DNA from: DTLC01 sp964555645
GTDB lineage: Bacteria > Verrucomicrobiota > Verrucomicrobiia > Limisphaerales > DTLC01
Reading direction: 5' to 3'
NCBI GenBank assembly: GCA_964555645.1
Contig: CAZKTA010000007.1
Location: 62,001-126,000 of the forward strand
DNA: 64,000 nt
The notes below the pieces were generated by a model, which had not been told where the DNA came from, ran no database searches, and was given only the letters and a program-made list of their open reading frames with translations. Of this stretch, positions 53,513 through 62,428 are shown piece after piece (positions within the stretch are counted from its first letter, which is position 1; each line of letters opens with the position of its first letter). Made by a program: the position numbers and the translations under genes.

Positions 53513-54862
53513 TCATGCTGCTGCTGTGGCGCGGCGCTGCCCTAATTCAGCACGAATCTGCGGCTCGAGCCGCTCGAATTTACCGTAAAAAAACACCGGC
53601 ACCATGCTCAGAGCAAAGCAGATCGCCGGTAGCCAGACTATACTGAACTCGATTGCACGTAACGCTTCGGGTGACTGCTCTTGGTCGGCCACATACCCTG
53701 CTGCACCGAGTATCCACATGGGCAGAGCGCCTCCGATGCCGGCGCCGGCTTTGAGGCAAAACGCTGCGCCTACCGCAGCCAGCAGACCAGCAGCGCGCAC
53801 GCCTGTTTTCCATTCGCCATAATCAGCGCTGTTGGGAAGCAGCGAGAACGGCATTGCCATTGCGGCGCCGCTGGCTAAAAAGCCTATTGTCCAACCGAGC
53901 ATGATAAGCCTCACCGAATTGCCAGAGATCACCCCCAGCCAAACGGTCACCTGACCCAAAACCATACCGAGCAAACCGAGCGCCCAGACGTTGCGTTTCG
54001 AAGTGAGCATGCAGAGCCACGGCAACAAAAGCGCCACTGCAAGCGAGGCGAAGTCAAGTCCGTTGGCAACTTTTATCAGGTCAGGCCTGTGGACCGAGTA
54101 AATGAAGAAGTGCGGTACAACTGTGATCCGCGCAATGAACCCGATCCAGAACAGCAGGCTGCTCGAGAAAATGATCAGCCACGGCCAGTTACCTTTCAGT
54201 GCTTTGAATGAATTAAAGAGCGGCTGTGGCTTGGTCTCGACAGGCACAATTTCTTTGAGGTTACGGAATGCCACAAGGAACAGGGCCACTGAGACAAGGG
54301 CGTAGATCGGTACCGCGAGCATGAACCCCCTACGGTCGTTACCTTGACCGAGCAGACGCACCATTTCAAGCCCGGTAAGGTTCACGATCAACACGCCTAG
54401 CTTCGACCCGAACATACGGAATGTTGTAAGCGTGACGCGCTCTTCTGGGTCGGCGGTCAGTGCCGCAAGAATCGACGTCACCGGCGTGTTGATCCCGGTG
54501 TAAAGCACGTTGCAGCCGATGTATGTGATGGCAGCGTAGGCGACTTTTGCGTTGTAACTAAGCTCCGGCGTAAGGAATGAGAGCACGCCAAACGTGGCAA
54601 ATGGGACCGAAAGCCATAGGAACCACGGCCGGCTTTTGCCCCACCGACTGCGTGTCTTATCAAAAATGATACCCCAAACCGGTGCATCAATTGCATCCAC
54701 CCATCGGGCAAGCAAAAGAATCGTGCCCACTGTCGTTGCCGGAATTTTGCAAGTGTCCGTGTAAAAGTACGGCGCATACCACATCACCCAGCAGAACAAG
54801 AGCTGTCCGGCGATGTCGCTTGCCGCGTAACTGAAGCGTGTGGTGTACGAAGTTTTGTTCAC
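53513..54862 (-). CDS. GPH-family (MelB-like) sugar:cation symporter
   Basis: 449 residues with about 12 membrane helices. 'SYAASDIAGQLLFCWVMWYA' near the N-terminus and 'DAIDAPVWGIIFDKTRSRWGKSRPW' (in parts) are the conserved GPH motifs with the cation-site Asp residues. 'LLPNSADYGEWKTGVRAAGL' is the matching motif in the second half. It imports a glycoside with Na+ or H+. It starts at GTG 54862, seven bases after the UroD-like gene, and precedes the GH31 enzyme that would hydrolyse its cargo. Confidence 0.9.
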   Translation of the reverse strand: MNKTSYTTRFSYAASDIAGQLLFCWVMWYAPYFYTDTCKIPATTVGTILLLARWVDAIDAPVWGIIFDKTRSRWGKSRPWFLWLSVPFATFGVLSFLTPELSYNAKVAYAAITYIGCNVLYTGINTPVTSILAALTADPEERVTLTTFRMFGSKLGVLIVNLTGLEMVRLLGQGNDRRGFMLAVPIYALVSVALFLVAFRNLKEIVPVETKPQPLFNSFKALKGNWPWLIIFSSSLLFWIGFIARITVVPHFFIYSVHRPDLIKVANGLDFASLAVALLLPWLCMLTSKRNVWALGLLGMVLGQVTVWLGVISGNSVRLIMLGWTIGFLASGAAMAMPFSLLPNSADYGEWKTGVRAAGLLAAVGAAFCLKAGAGIGGALPMWILGAAGYVADQEQSPEALRAIEFSIVWLPAICFALSMVPVFFYGKFERLEPQIRAELGQRRATAAA

Positions 54863-54869
54863 AACCGGT

Positions 54870-55949
54870 TCAATAGTATGGCTCGACGATCTTGGCTACA
54901 TGCTCGGCTTCGCGTTCGTCCTTGAACTGGATAAGCATGTAAACGCCGTCCGGCCCGAGCGTATCAAGCAGCGGTAAAATTTCGTCTGACTCGACGTTGA
55001 CAATCTGCACCGATTTGCCAGCAGCCAAGATCCTGCGGTACAACTCGTACCAACGCTTGTGTCCACCGGTCTCAATGCCGGCCTGCGGTGTCCATTCGAT
55101 TGCGTCTAGCGGCTCGATCTCAAGCAGCGCCTCCAGATGCACCAGTGCCTCGGTGCCGTCCAAGTGATAAAGCGAGTGGTCCAGCCATTTGCATTGGGCT
55201 GTCAACGCCGGTACAACAAACCGCTTGAACATCTTCGGCGAAATCATCGCCGAAGCGTCGCACTGTACTTTGGCGACCTTGCCCGGGCCCCAAATGTAAA
55301 ACGCGCCGAAGGTCGAGCTGCCGTCCTCGAGCTTGATCAGCTCGTAAATGCGTTGGTAAACGGCAAACCACAGCTCGTTGATTTCCCAGATTTTTTGCTC
55401 GACCCATCCTGGGCGCTCGACCATGTCAAGTAACACGCGCTCGGTACCGCGTAGTGAGCAAAGCACATCCAGGTTTTCAACAAGGTCCGGACAACCAACG
55501 ATATATTTGCCGCGGGCGCGCTCGGCACAGCAGCGTATGATCTGTTCGGTTATTTGCCACCAGCGGTTTTGCTCGTCGAACCGCAGTGGTGGCAGGGTCT
55601 CGGGCGCGGATTCAGCTTCGATGCACGGGTGAAACCAGACGGTGTCTTCGGCAAACTCAGGTTTGGCTCCCAGAAATAATGCAAGCGAGCCCGGGCCGAT
55701 GTCGGTTATCGCGCTTGGCAGCACGTCCAGCGGAAAAACCGAGCGCGACAGCCTATAGTGGTTCTCGGCTGCGCGGAACTCGGCATCGCAGTACCGCGCT
55801 TCCAAACTAACAGGCTGCGGTGGTGGTGCAACTTCTTCGTGCACCGCTCGCCCGACTTCAGGCGCGCCCCACATGCCGATGAGCAACCCCTTGCGGTTCC
55901 ACCATCTAACGAATCGTGTCTGTGTCTCTGCCCAGTTTGCTTTCCACAT
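54870..55949 (-). CDS. Uroporphyrinogen-decarboxylase-family protein of unknown role
   Basis: 359 residues with the URO-D-type barrel end 'VSYHLDG'-like segment here 'DHSLYHLDGTEALVHLEALL' and 'VENLDVLCSLRGTERVLLDM'. True HemE landmarks at the N-terminus (PVWxMRQAGR) are absent, so it is not the haem enzyme. This subgroup is frequent in sugar gene clusters of Verrucomicrobiota, Planctomycetota and Lentisphaerota and has no assigned reaction; relatives include corrinoid methyltransferases. It is the first gene of the operon with the GPH transporter and GH31 enzyme, which hints at a role in glycoside processing, for example demethylation. Confidence 0.8.
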   Translation of the reverse strand: MWKANWAETQTRFVRWWNRKGLLIGMWGAPEVGRAVHEEVAPPPQPVSLEARYCDAEFRAAENHYRLSRSVFPLDVLPSAITDIGPGSLALFLGAKPEFAEDTVWFHPCIEAESAPETLPPLRFDEQNRWWQITEQIIRCCAERARGKYIVGCPDLVENLDVLCSLRGTERVLLDMVERPGWVEQKIWEINELWFAVYQRIYELIKLEDGSSTFGAFYIWGPGKVAKVQCDASAMISPKMFKRFVVPALTAQCKWLDHSLYHLDGTEALVHLEALLEIEPLDAIEWTPQAGIETGGHKRWYELYRRILAAGKSVQIVNVESDEILPLLDTLGPDGVYMLIQFKDEREAEHVAKIVEPYY

Positions 55950-56148
55950 ATTAGACGTGCGCGAAACGCCAGCTTACTGGCCAACAGGCACGCAATAAAG
56001 CAAAAGCTAAGGCGCATTGCGCCCCCAAAACACTGTGTAGTCTGCCTTTTGGCCTTGGCGCGCCCGGTGTGCCGTTGTAGAAGTTGTCGTGCGCGCGACC
56101 ATGAACTTGAATCACAGTCAACCAGCACACAAAAGCGTGAATCATTTG

Positions 56149-58041
56149 ATGAAAATGCGGCTGGTCGGTCTTGCCGTTGCTTTGTTTGGAGTTACTTGCG
56201 CTGTGCCGGCTGAAACCTGGACTGGTGTCGAGTTTTGGGTTGCACCCGACGGTAACGACACAAATCCAGGCACGCGCGAACAACCGCTTGCTTCGATCTC
56301 GCTTGCGCTGCGCAAAGTACGCGAGTTACGCCGGTTGACAAACGCCGCGGTAGCAAATGGTGCGCGGATAGTTTTGCGCGGCGGTGTTTACCAGCTCACG
56401 GCTCCGCTGCTGGTGCGGCCGGAAGATTCAGGAACCGAGACAGGTCCGACGCTAATCGAGGCTGCGCCAGGGGAACGCCCCGTGCTCAGCGGCGGTATTT
56501 TAGTCACGGGCTGGCGAAAGTTAAAGGAAAAAGTGCCTGGCTTGCCGAGAATGGCGCAACGGCACGTTTGGGTTGCAGAGGCACCGCAGTTTTGCGGGCG
56601 CATGGTCGAATGCAGGCAACTTTGGGTCAACGATCGCAAAGCCATTCGCGCACGTGAACCTAACGGAGAAATCATGCACAGGCTGCTTGTGTGGGATAGG
56701 CAGAAACAAGAGGCATTGATTCCGGCCGGCCCGGTGCGTGCGCTCAGGCACACACCGCAACTGGAAATGATTTTCCACCAGCAATGGGAAATTGCGGTCT
56801 GCCGAGTCAAGTCGCTCAGGATACTGGGCGACAAAGCCTGCATAACATTTCAAGACCCAGAAGGCCGCATTCAATTCGAGCATCCGTGGCCGCAGCCGGT
56901 CATGACAACCAACTACACCGGCCCGTTCTTCCTGGCCAATGCAATCGAATTCCTCGACCAGCCCGGTGAATGGTTTCAAGAACTACCAAGTGGCCGGATT
57001 TACTACTGGCCCAGACCCGGCGAAGACATGACACAAGCGCGCGTAGTTGCGCCAGGGCTGGAAACGCTCGTTTTAGTGATGGGCAGCCTGGACCGGCCGG
57101 TCACAAACGTGCATTTTAAAGGGATTACTTTTGCGCACACGACCTGGCTACGGCCTTCGTATGCGGGTCATGTGCCGTTGCAGGCTGGCATGTTCATGCT
57201 CGACGCCTACAAGCTCGTGCCCAAAGGCACACCCGAATGGCGCAGTTTGGATAATCAAGCGTGGATCGGTCGGCCAGCAGCAGCAGTCACCGCGCGCACC
57301 ACACGCAACATCCGGTTCGTGCAATGCACGTTCGAGCATCTGGCTTCTGCCGGACTCGATTTCGACTTCGGCGTGCGCGACAGCGCGGTCGAATGTTGTC
57401 TGTTCCGCGATATTGGTGGGAACGGACTTCAACTTGGTAAGTTTTCCGATCCGGGTATCGAGACGCATTTGCCGTACAACCCGGTAGACGAACGTGAGGT
57501 ATGCGCACGGATCCGAATCGCAAACAACCTGGTGACAGATACTGCCAATGAAGACTGGGGGTGCATTGGCATATGCATCGGGTTCGCACGCGAAATTACC
57601 GTCGCACATAACGAGGTGTACAACACATCGTACACTGGCATCAGTGTTGGCTGGGGCTGGACACGCGCGACAAACTGCATGCGCGACAACCTTATTCACG
57701 CCAATCATATCCATCACGTGGCCACCCGCATGTGCGATACAGCAGGCATTTATACGCTGTCGTGCCAGCCTGGAACCGTGATTAGTGAAAACTTCATCCA
57801 TGACATCCACATGAGCCCTTACGCGCATGATCCGAACCACTGGTTTTACATCTACCTGGACGAAGGCTCGTCATACATCACCGTGCGCGACAATTGGTGT
57901 CCGGAAGAAAAGTTCCTCAGTAACGCAGTTGGCCCGGGTAATGTCTGGGAACGCAACGGCCCGTCGGCACCGCAGAAGGTCAAAGAAACCGCCGGCCCCG
58001 AACCTTGGGCACGCACCATCCTCACCGAAATGCTCCGGTAG
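56149..58041 (+). CDS. Secreted right-handed beta-helix protein (GH141/GH120-like)
   Basis: About 630 residues. Signal peptide 'MKMRLVGLAVALFGVTCAVPAE', then 'EFWVAPDGNDTNPGTREQPL', the start of many secreted beta-helix polysaccharide-active proteins. 'WVNDRKAIRAREPNG' and 'LDQPGEWFQELPSGRIYYWP' are segments I associate with the GH141-like group. The C-terminal half is a right-handed helix with repeated N-x-I/V turns ('IRIANNLVTDTANEDW', 'ITVAHNEVYNTSYTGIS', 'LIHANHIHHVATRMCDTAGI'). It may be a glycosidase (fucosidase/xylosidase type) or lyase. The start could also be ATG 56101. It is divergent from the UroD-like gene. Confidence 0.82.
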   Translation: MKMRLVGLAVALFGVTCAVPAETWTGVEFWVAPDGNDTNPGTREQPLASISLALRKVRELRRLTNAAVANGARIVLRGGVYQLTAPLLVRPEDSGTETGPTLIEAAPGERPVLSGGILVTGWRKLKEKVPGLPRMAQRHVWVAEAPQFCGRMVECRQLWVNDRKAIRAREPNGEIMHRLLVWDRQKQEALIPAGPVRALRHTPQLEMIFHQQWEIAVCRVKSLRILGDKACITFQDPEGRIQFEHPWPQPVMTTNYTGPFFLANAIEFLDQPGEWFQELPSGRIYYWPRPGEDMTQARVVAPGLETLVLVMGSLDRPVTNVHFKGITFAHTTWLRPSYAGHVPLQAGMFMLDAYKLVPKGTPEWRSLDNQAWIGRPAAAVTARTTRNIRFVQCTFEHLASAGLDFDFGVRDSAVECCLFRDIGGNGLQLGKFSDPGIETHLPYNPVDEREVCARIRIANNLVTDTANEDWGCIGICIGFAREITVAHNEVYNTSYTGISVGWGWTRATNCMRDNLIHANHIHHVATRMCDTAGIYTLSCQPGTVISENFIHDIHMSPYAHDPNHWFYIYLDEGSSYITVRDNWCPEEKFLSNAVGPGNVWERNGPSAPQKVKETAGPEPWARTILTEMLR

Positions 58042-58055
58042 GAGCCGGAAAGTAA

Positions 58056-58070
58056 CCACGTAGGGCGTGG
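58056..58070. terminator. Short hairpin between convergent genes
   Basis: CCACG-TAGGG-CGTGG lies between the stop of the beta-helix gene and that of the convergent small membrane protein. Only five pairs and no T-run, so this is a weak bidirectional terminator candidate. Confidence 0.3.
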
Positions 58071-58078
58071 GTGGAAGC

Positions 58079-58294
58079 TTATTTGTTTTCGCCAGTACCT
58101 GGCGGGGAATTTGACTTGCCAGCACGGCCTTTCCACAGCTCGTAAACGAATCCGCCCACAATCATTGCCACACCAAGCACGCCAGTGTAGGGCAGGAGCC
58201 ACTCGATCCGTTTTGTCAGTTCGGCACCGATCCACAACAGCACCGTGGCGATCAAAATCACGATGCCCCAGTATATGACGCGATTCTTCGGCAT
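58079..58294 (-). CDS. Small membrane protein, two helices
   Basis: 71 residues with two helices ('VIYWGIVILIATVLLWIGAE' and 'LLPYTGVLGVAMIVGGFVYE') and a basic, Ser/Pro-rich tail. The family is unrecognised. Its codon and residue composition look real and it begins with ATG 58294. It is convergent with the beta-helix gene. Its size and topology are like those of the 77-residue protein behind the symporter at 61002, but the sequences are not clearly related. Confidence 0.6.
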   Translation of the reverse strand: MPKNRVIYWGIVILIATVLLWIGAELTKRIEWLLPYTGVLGVAMIVGGFVYELWKGRAGKSNSPPGTGENK

Positions 58295-58991
58295 AACGTT
58301 TTATCCGAGTTCGGTTGCCAGCGGCAATGAGTATCGCAGAAGACCTCCGCGCTGTCACGCGCTCGAAATTCCGTGGTCGTGGCCGGCCTTCGGACTGAAG
58401 ATTTAGAGGGCGCTGCACCGTCGGCACTGCATGAGGTCGTTACAAAGCGTGCAATTCCGGCTGGGTGCAGCTTGTAGTCCCGCCTTCAGGCTGTGGATTG
58501 TGAGCCAGCCACGCGCCCGGCTGGTTGTAGTGCGGACCCGCGCTTGGGTGGCTGCGGTGCAAACCGGCTTGGGTTGTGCCTAGCCCAACCATTCCGCGTG
58601 GTGTGTGTTAGGCTTGTTTACATTGCCCAGGGTTTGGGTTTGGCCGACCCCGGTTCAGCGTATGAGCAAAGGACACTTTAGAGCTTTCGGCTCGGATGTG
58701 TTAGTGTTGCATCGGGTGCATTCGCTTTCAGCCGAGACAAATGGAACGGGTACCGGCAAAACCGGGCGGAAACGGCGGCTATCAAAGTTATGTCACGCCC
58801 TGAATTAGAGCCCGCAATTAGGTTTAACTGGCCGTGTGCAAAAGCTTTTTCGGCACAATTATACCAAAGGCCGTGCGAGGGCGTTCTGCGGGCAAAAATC
58901 ACGCACCCCCACAATCTTGAGTCAGTTCGGCTATGTTCGTGCGGCCGGAGCAGCTAGGCGCCAAAGAAGTGAAATTCAGCCAGATGGATGC
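58295..58991. other. About 700 bp upstream of the galactose operon, no recognised gene
   Basis: No credible coding sequence; short frames at 58493-58681 and 58678-58914 are unlikely. It should contain the control region of the galactose operon. I see no clear operator palindrome and no known RNA. Confidence 0.3.
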
Positions 58992-59020
58992 TTGACAAAG
59001 GCATTTTGCATGACTAAACA
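58992..59020 (+). promoter_or_regulatory. Candidate promoter of the symporter/galM/galK operon
   Basis: TTGACA (58992-58997), a 17-bp spacer and TAAACA (59015-59020). Transcription would start near 59027, only about 8 bases before the ATG at 59035, so the mRNA would be almost leaderless. That fits the lack of a Shine-Dalgarno sequence there. Confidence 0.5.
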
Positions 59021-59034
59021 GGCACGAAATAGTT

Positions 59035-60990
59035 ATGCAACATGTAGAACTTGCGTGGGTTGATTACGCGATCTTGCTCGCATATACGGCTTTCGTAATA
59101 GGCATTGGATTTGCACTGCGGCGCTATATGCAAACGTCGGCTGCCTTTTTAATGGCCGGCCGGTCGATTCCAGCCTGGGTAACTGGGCTAGCGTTTATAG
59201 CGGCGAACCTGGGTGCGCTTGAGGTAATTGGCATGGCAGCCAATGGCGCAAAGTACGGTATCATGGCGTGCCATTTTTACTGGATCGGTGCGATACCTGC
59301 GATGGTGTTTTTGGCGGTGTTCATGATGCCGTTTTACTATGGATCAAAAGCGCGTTCTGTGCCCGAGTACCTAAAGATGCGGTTCGACGAACGCGTGCGG
59401 TGCCTGAACTCGATCACGTTCGGTGTGATGACAATGATGACTTCGGGCATATCGTTGCACGTGCTGGCGGATTTGTTGCGGCAGTTGGTGGGATGGGATT
59501 ACAACCTGTGCTTGTGGGTGGCTTCGGCAATTGTGCTACTTTACGTGTTTAAGGGCGGGTTAACCTCGGCGATTTACACTGAGGTATTGCAGTTTTTCAT
59601 GATTGTGCTTGGGTTTGCGCCGATTGTGTACCTGTGTCTTCGGGACACGGGCGGTTGGGGGAAGGTAACCGAGGCGCTCGGACAAGTCGCAGCAAATCCG
59701 CAAGCATTGGACCTAGCCAAGACAAACTTCCCGCCCAACGCATGGACAAGTTCATGGGCATCTATGTCTAGCGCGCAGAACAACCCGATGGGTATGGACT
59801 GGATCGGCCTGACTTTTGGTTTGGGATTTGTGCTGTCGTTTGGTTATTGGTGTACGAACTTCCTAGTTGTCCAAAGGGCAATGGCAGCCAAAGACATGAC
59901 TGCGGCACGGTTAACGCCGCTGATAGCTGCTGTACCGAAGATGATTTTCCCTGTGCTGGTGATTTTGCCCGGTATGGTGGCAGTTGCATTGGCGCACATA
60001 GGCAAGGACGGGTTCACCCTGCCGAAGAAACCGATCGAGCCAGCCGCGTTTGCCAGTGCTATTCCAATCATCCAAAAGGCGGCCAACCAACACACCGAGC
60101 TGGAGGCAGTTTTCGAAGATCTTTCTAAGGCGGTCGGTTTACCGTTGTCACGTGAAAAGGTGGAAGCGCTGGTGCATGACCACGCCGAGGGCAAGCTGAC
60201 TGAACAACAGTTGAAAGAACGGCTCCAAAACGCGGTAACAGAAAACGATTACAACAACGTGATGCTCGCGATGTTGAAGCGGTACTTGCCCCCAGGACTA
60301 CTCGGCCTGGGCCTGACGGCGTTGCTTGCATCGTTTATGTCTGGCATGGCGGGCAACATCACCGCGTTCAACACGATCTGGACGTATGATCTGTATCAGG
60401 CGTACATCGCGCCAAACCGGACAGATGACCATTACCTGTGGATGGGCCGAGCCGTGACAGTAGTTGGTGTTTTGGCAAGCATTGCTTGCGCCTACATTGC
60501 CAAACAATACGGCAACATAATGGACCTTGTGCAGCTTGTGTTCGGGTTTGTAAACGCGCCGCTGTTTGCCACGTTCCTGCATGGCATGTTCTGGGCACGC
60601 GCAACTGCCCACGGCGCATTTTATGGGTTATTGGGGGGCACAGCTACCTCGGCCCTTTTCCACGGCCTGACAATCAGCCAGGGCAACACGCCAGGGATCA
60701 AAGGCGCATGGATTGCACATCTGCTCGGCGCGCAGCCATTGCATGTGTTCCAAAGCGAGATGGCGCAGAACTTCTGGCTTGCGTGCTTTGCGTTTAGTGT
60801 CTGTTTCCTGCTTACACTTGTGATCTCGCTGGGCACACGCCGGACCAAGTCCGATGACGAGCTACGAGGTCTTGTATATTCGCTCACGCCCCGGATCAAG
60901 GACCACGGCCGGGCATGGTATAAACGTCCAGGTGTGGTTGGGGTGGTTCTGCTGGTTATTTGTGCGGTGATAAACATCATCTTCTGGTAA
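59035..60990 (+). CDS. Na+/solute symporter (SSS family, SGLT-like)
   Basis: 651 residues, 13 to 15 membrane helices. 'FLMAGRSIPAWVTGLAFIAANLGALEVIGMAA' (in parts) is the SSS unwound-helix substrate/Na+ site and 'RSVPEYLKMRFDERVRCLNS' the conserved loop. 'YKGGLTSAIYTEVLQ'-type sequence appears as 'FKGGLTSAIYTEVLQFFMIV'. 'LLGLGLTALLASFMSGMAGNITAFNTIWTYDLYQ' (in parts) carries the second Na+ site. A hydrophilic insertion of about 80 residues lies between helices near 330-410. With galM and galK downstream, galactose (or a galactoside) is the likely cargo. Its stop is 11 bases before the next gene. Confidence 0.92.
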   Translation: MQHVELAWVDYAILLAYTAFVIGIGFALRRYMQTSAAFLMAGRSIPAWVTGLAFIAANLGALEVIGMAANGAKYGIMACHFYWIGAIPAMVFLAVFMMPFYYGSKARSVPEYLKMRFDERVRCLNSITFGVMTMMTSGISLHVLADLLRQLVGWDYNLCLWVASAIVLLYVFKGGLTSAIYTEVLQFFMIVLGFAPIVYLCLRDTGGWGKVTEALGQVAANPQALDLAKTNFPPNAWTSSWASMSSAQNNPMGMDWIGLTFGLGFVLSFGYWCTNFLVVQRAMAAKDMTAARLTPLIAAVPKMIFPVLVILPGMVAVALAHIGKDGFTLPKKPIEPAAFASAIPIIQKAANQHTELEAVFEDLSKAVGLPLSREKVEALVHDHAEGKLTEQQLKERLQNAVTENDYNNVMLAMLKRYLPPGLLGLGLTALLASFMSGMAGNITAFNTIWTYDLYQAYIAPNRTDDHYLWMGRAVTVVGVLASIACAYIAKQYGNIMDLVQLVFGFVNAPLFATFLHGMFWARATAHGAFYGLLGGTATSALFHGLTISQGNTPGIKGAWIAHLLGAQPLHVFQSEMAQNFWLACFAFSVCFLLTLVISLGTRRTKSDDELRGLVYSLTPRIKDHGRAWYKRPGVVGVVLLVICAVINIIFW

Positions 60991-61001
60991 AGGAGAGTTT
61001 T

Positions 61002-61238
61002 ATGGGCCTCGATATACGTTATCCGATTGGAATCATGTTTGCGATTGTGGGCGCGTTGCTGGTGATCTTCGGTCTGACAACAAGTGGCAATACCGAGCTG
61101 TACCGGCGCTCGCTCGACATCAACATTAATCTTTGGTGGGGGTTATTATTGTTTGCGTTTGGGTTGTTGATGCTGTTCTTGGCCTGGCGCACAAAAGGTC
61201 GTGCCCAGCAACCCAATTCCCAACCACAGCAAAAGTAA
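61002..61238 (+). CDS. Small membrane protein linked to the symporter
   Basis: 78 residues with two helices ('IGIMFAIVGALLVIFGLTTS' and 'NLWWGLLLFAFGLLMLFLAW') and a Gln/Pro-rich tail. It starts at ATG 61002, seven bases after a strong AAAGGAG ribosome site (60989-60995) that overlaps the symporter stop, one of the few clear Shine-Dalgarno sequences in the window. The loop 'ELYRRSLDININLWWG' is conserved, by my recollection, in proteins after SSS transporters of Verrucomicrobiota and Acidobacteriota. It may be an accessory subunit of the symporter; function is unproven. Confidence 0.78.
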   Translation: MGLDIRYPIGIMFAIVGALLVIFGLTTSGNTELYRRSLDININLWWGLLLFAFGLLMLFLAWRTKGRAQQPNSQPQQK

Positions 61239-61298
61239 CAACGCAACCCGGTTGTCGGAAATAACAGTGCACAACACACAGCCAGACCTTTGTTGTCA

Positions 61299-62342
61299 AT
61301 GAAAGCCAATCTCACAAAAACACAGTTCGGCACCATGCCCGATGGCAGGCCGGTTGACCTTTACACGCTAACAAATGCGAACGGCGCCGTCGTCAAGATC
61401 ACAAATTACGGCACCATCATAACTGAGTTACATGTGCCTGACCGCAACGGTCAATTCGGCGATGTAGTGCTTGGGTTTGATAATCTGGCGCAGTATCTTG
61501 CGGGGCATCCGTATTTTGGTTGCACCGTGGGCCGAGTTGCAAACCGGATTGGAGGCGCAAAATTTACTCTTGATGGTAAGACGTACACATTAGCGGCGAA
61601 TAACGGACCGAATCATCTGCACGGCGGCTTGAAGGGGTTCGACAAGGTCCTTTGGCAAGCCGAACCACAAACCGATGTATCGGTCAAGTTCACATACATA
61701 AGTCCCGATGGCGAAGAAGGGTACCCGGGCAACCTGGCAGTTACGGTTGTAATGACGTGGACTGACCAGGACGAACTTGTGATCGAGTATAGTGCCACGA
61801 CGGATAAAGCTACCCCGGTTAACCTGACGAATCACAGTTACTTCAATCTTGCTTGTGAAGGCGACATACTCGGGCATGTGTTGATGCTTTCGGCAAGCCA
61901 GTACACGCCTGCTGATGCGAGTCTGATACCGACCGGCGAAATCAGGCCTGTGGCTGGGACACCCTTGGATTTTACTACGCCGACCCCGATTGGCGCGCGG
62001 TTCGACCAGCTAGATAATAAGCCGCGCGGCTACGACCATAACTTTGTCATCAACCGTGCGGGTAAAGGCCTTGCATTGGCTGCGCGTGTGTTCGAACCTA
62101 AAACAGGCCGTGTAATGGAGGTGTTCACGACCGAGCCAGGAATACAACTTTACACGGGCAATTTCCTTGACGGGTCGCTCAAAGGTAAACGCGGGGTGGT
62201 TTATAAGCAGTACACAGGTTTCTGTCTCGAGACACAGCATTTCCCAGATGCGGTCAACAAACCGTTGTTCCCATCAATAATACTGCGCCCTGGGCAGACT
62301 TACCAGCAGACCACGGTCTATAGATTTTCCGTGCGAACATAG
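61299..62342 (+). CDS. galM: Aldose 1-epimerase (mutarotase)
   Basis: 347 residues, beta-sandwich GalM. Catalytic acid His lies in 'NHSYFNLACEGDILGH' and the base Glu in 'GFCLETQHFPDAVNKPLFPS'; 'NGPNHLHGGLKGFDKVLW' holds another conserved His. It interconverts alpha- and beta-anomers so that galactokinase receives alpha-galactose. ATG 61299 is used; two TTG codons upstream in frame are alternatives. No signal peptide, so it is cytoplasmic. galK follows after 86 bp. Confidence 0.95.
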   Translation: MKANLTKTQFGTMPDGRPVDLYTLTNANGAVVKITNYGTIITELHVPDRNGQFGDVVLGFDNLAQYLAGHPYFGCTVGRVANRIGGAKFTLDGKTYTLAANNGPNHLHGGLKGFDKVLWQAEPQTDVSVKFTYISPDGEEGYPGNLAVTVVMTWTDQDELVIEYSATTDKATPVNLTNHSYFNLACEGDILGHVLMLSASQYTPADASLIPTGEIRPVAGTPLDFTTPTPIGARFDQLDNKPRGYDHNFVINRAGKGLALAARVFEPKTGRVMEVFTTEPGIQLYTGNFLDGSLKGKRGVVYKQYTGFCLETQHFPDAVNKPLFPSIILRPGQTYQQTTVYRFSVRT

Positions 62343-62428
62343 GTTTTTCGCATAGGGTTACGGGGCACCAAACGCAAATCGCATAGGCACAGAACCGATT
62401 CAAAAACCGGCAGATTGGACGTTTCAAA

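Noticed and set aside
54870..55949. Annotating the UroD-like gene as hemE
   Set aside because: The conserved HemE N-terminal substrate motif is missing and the context is sugar uptake.
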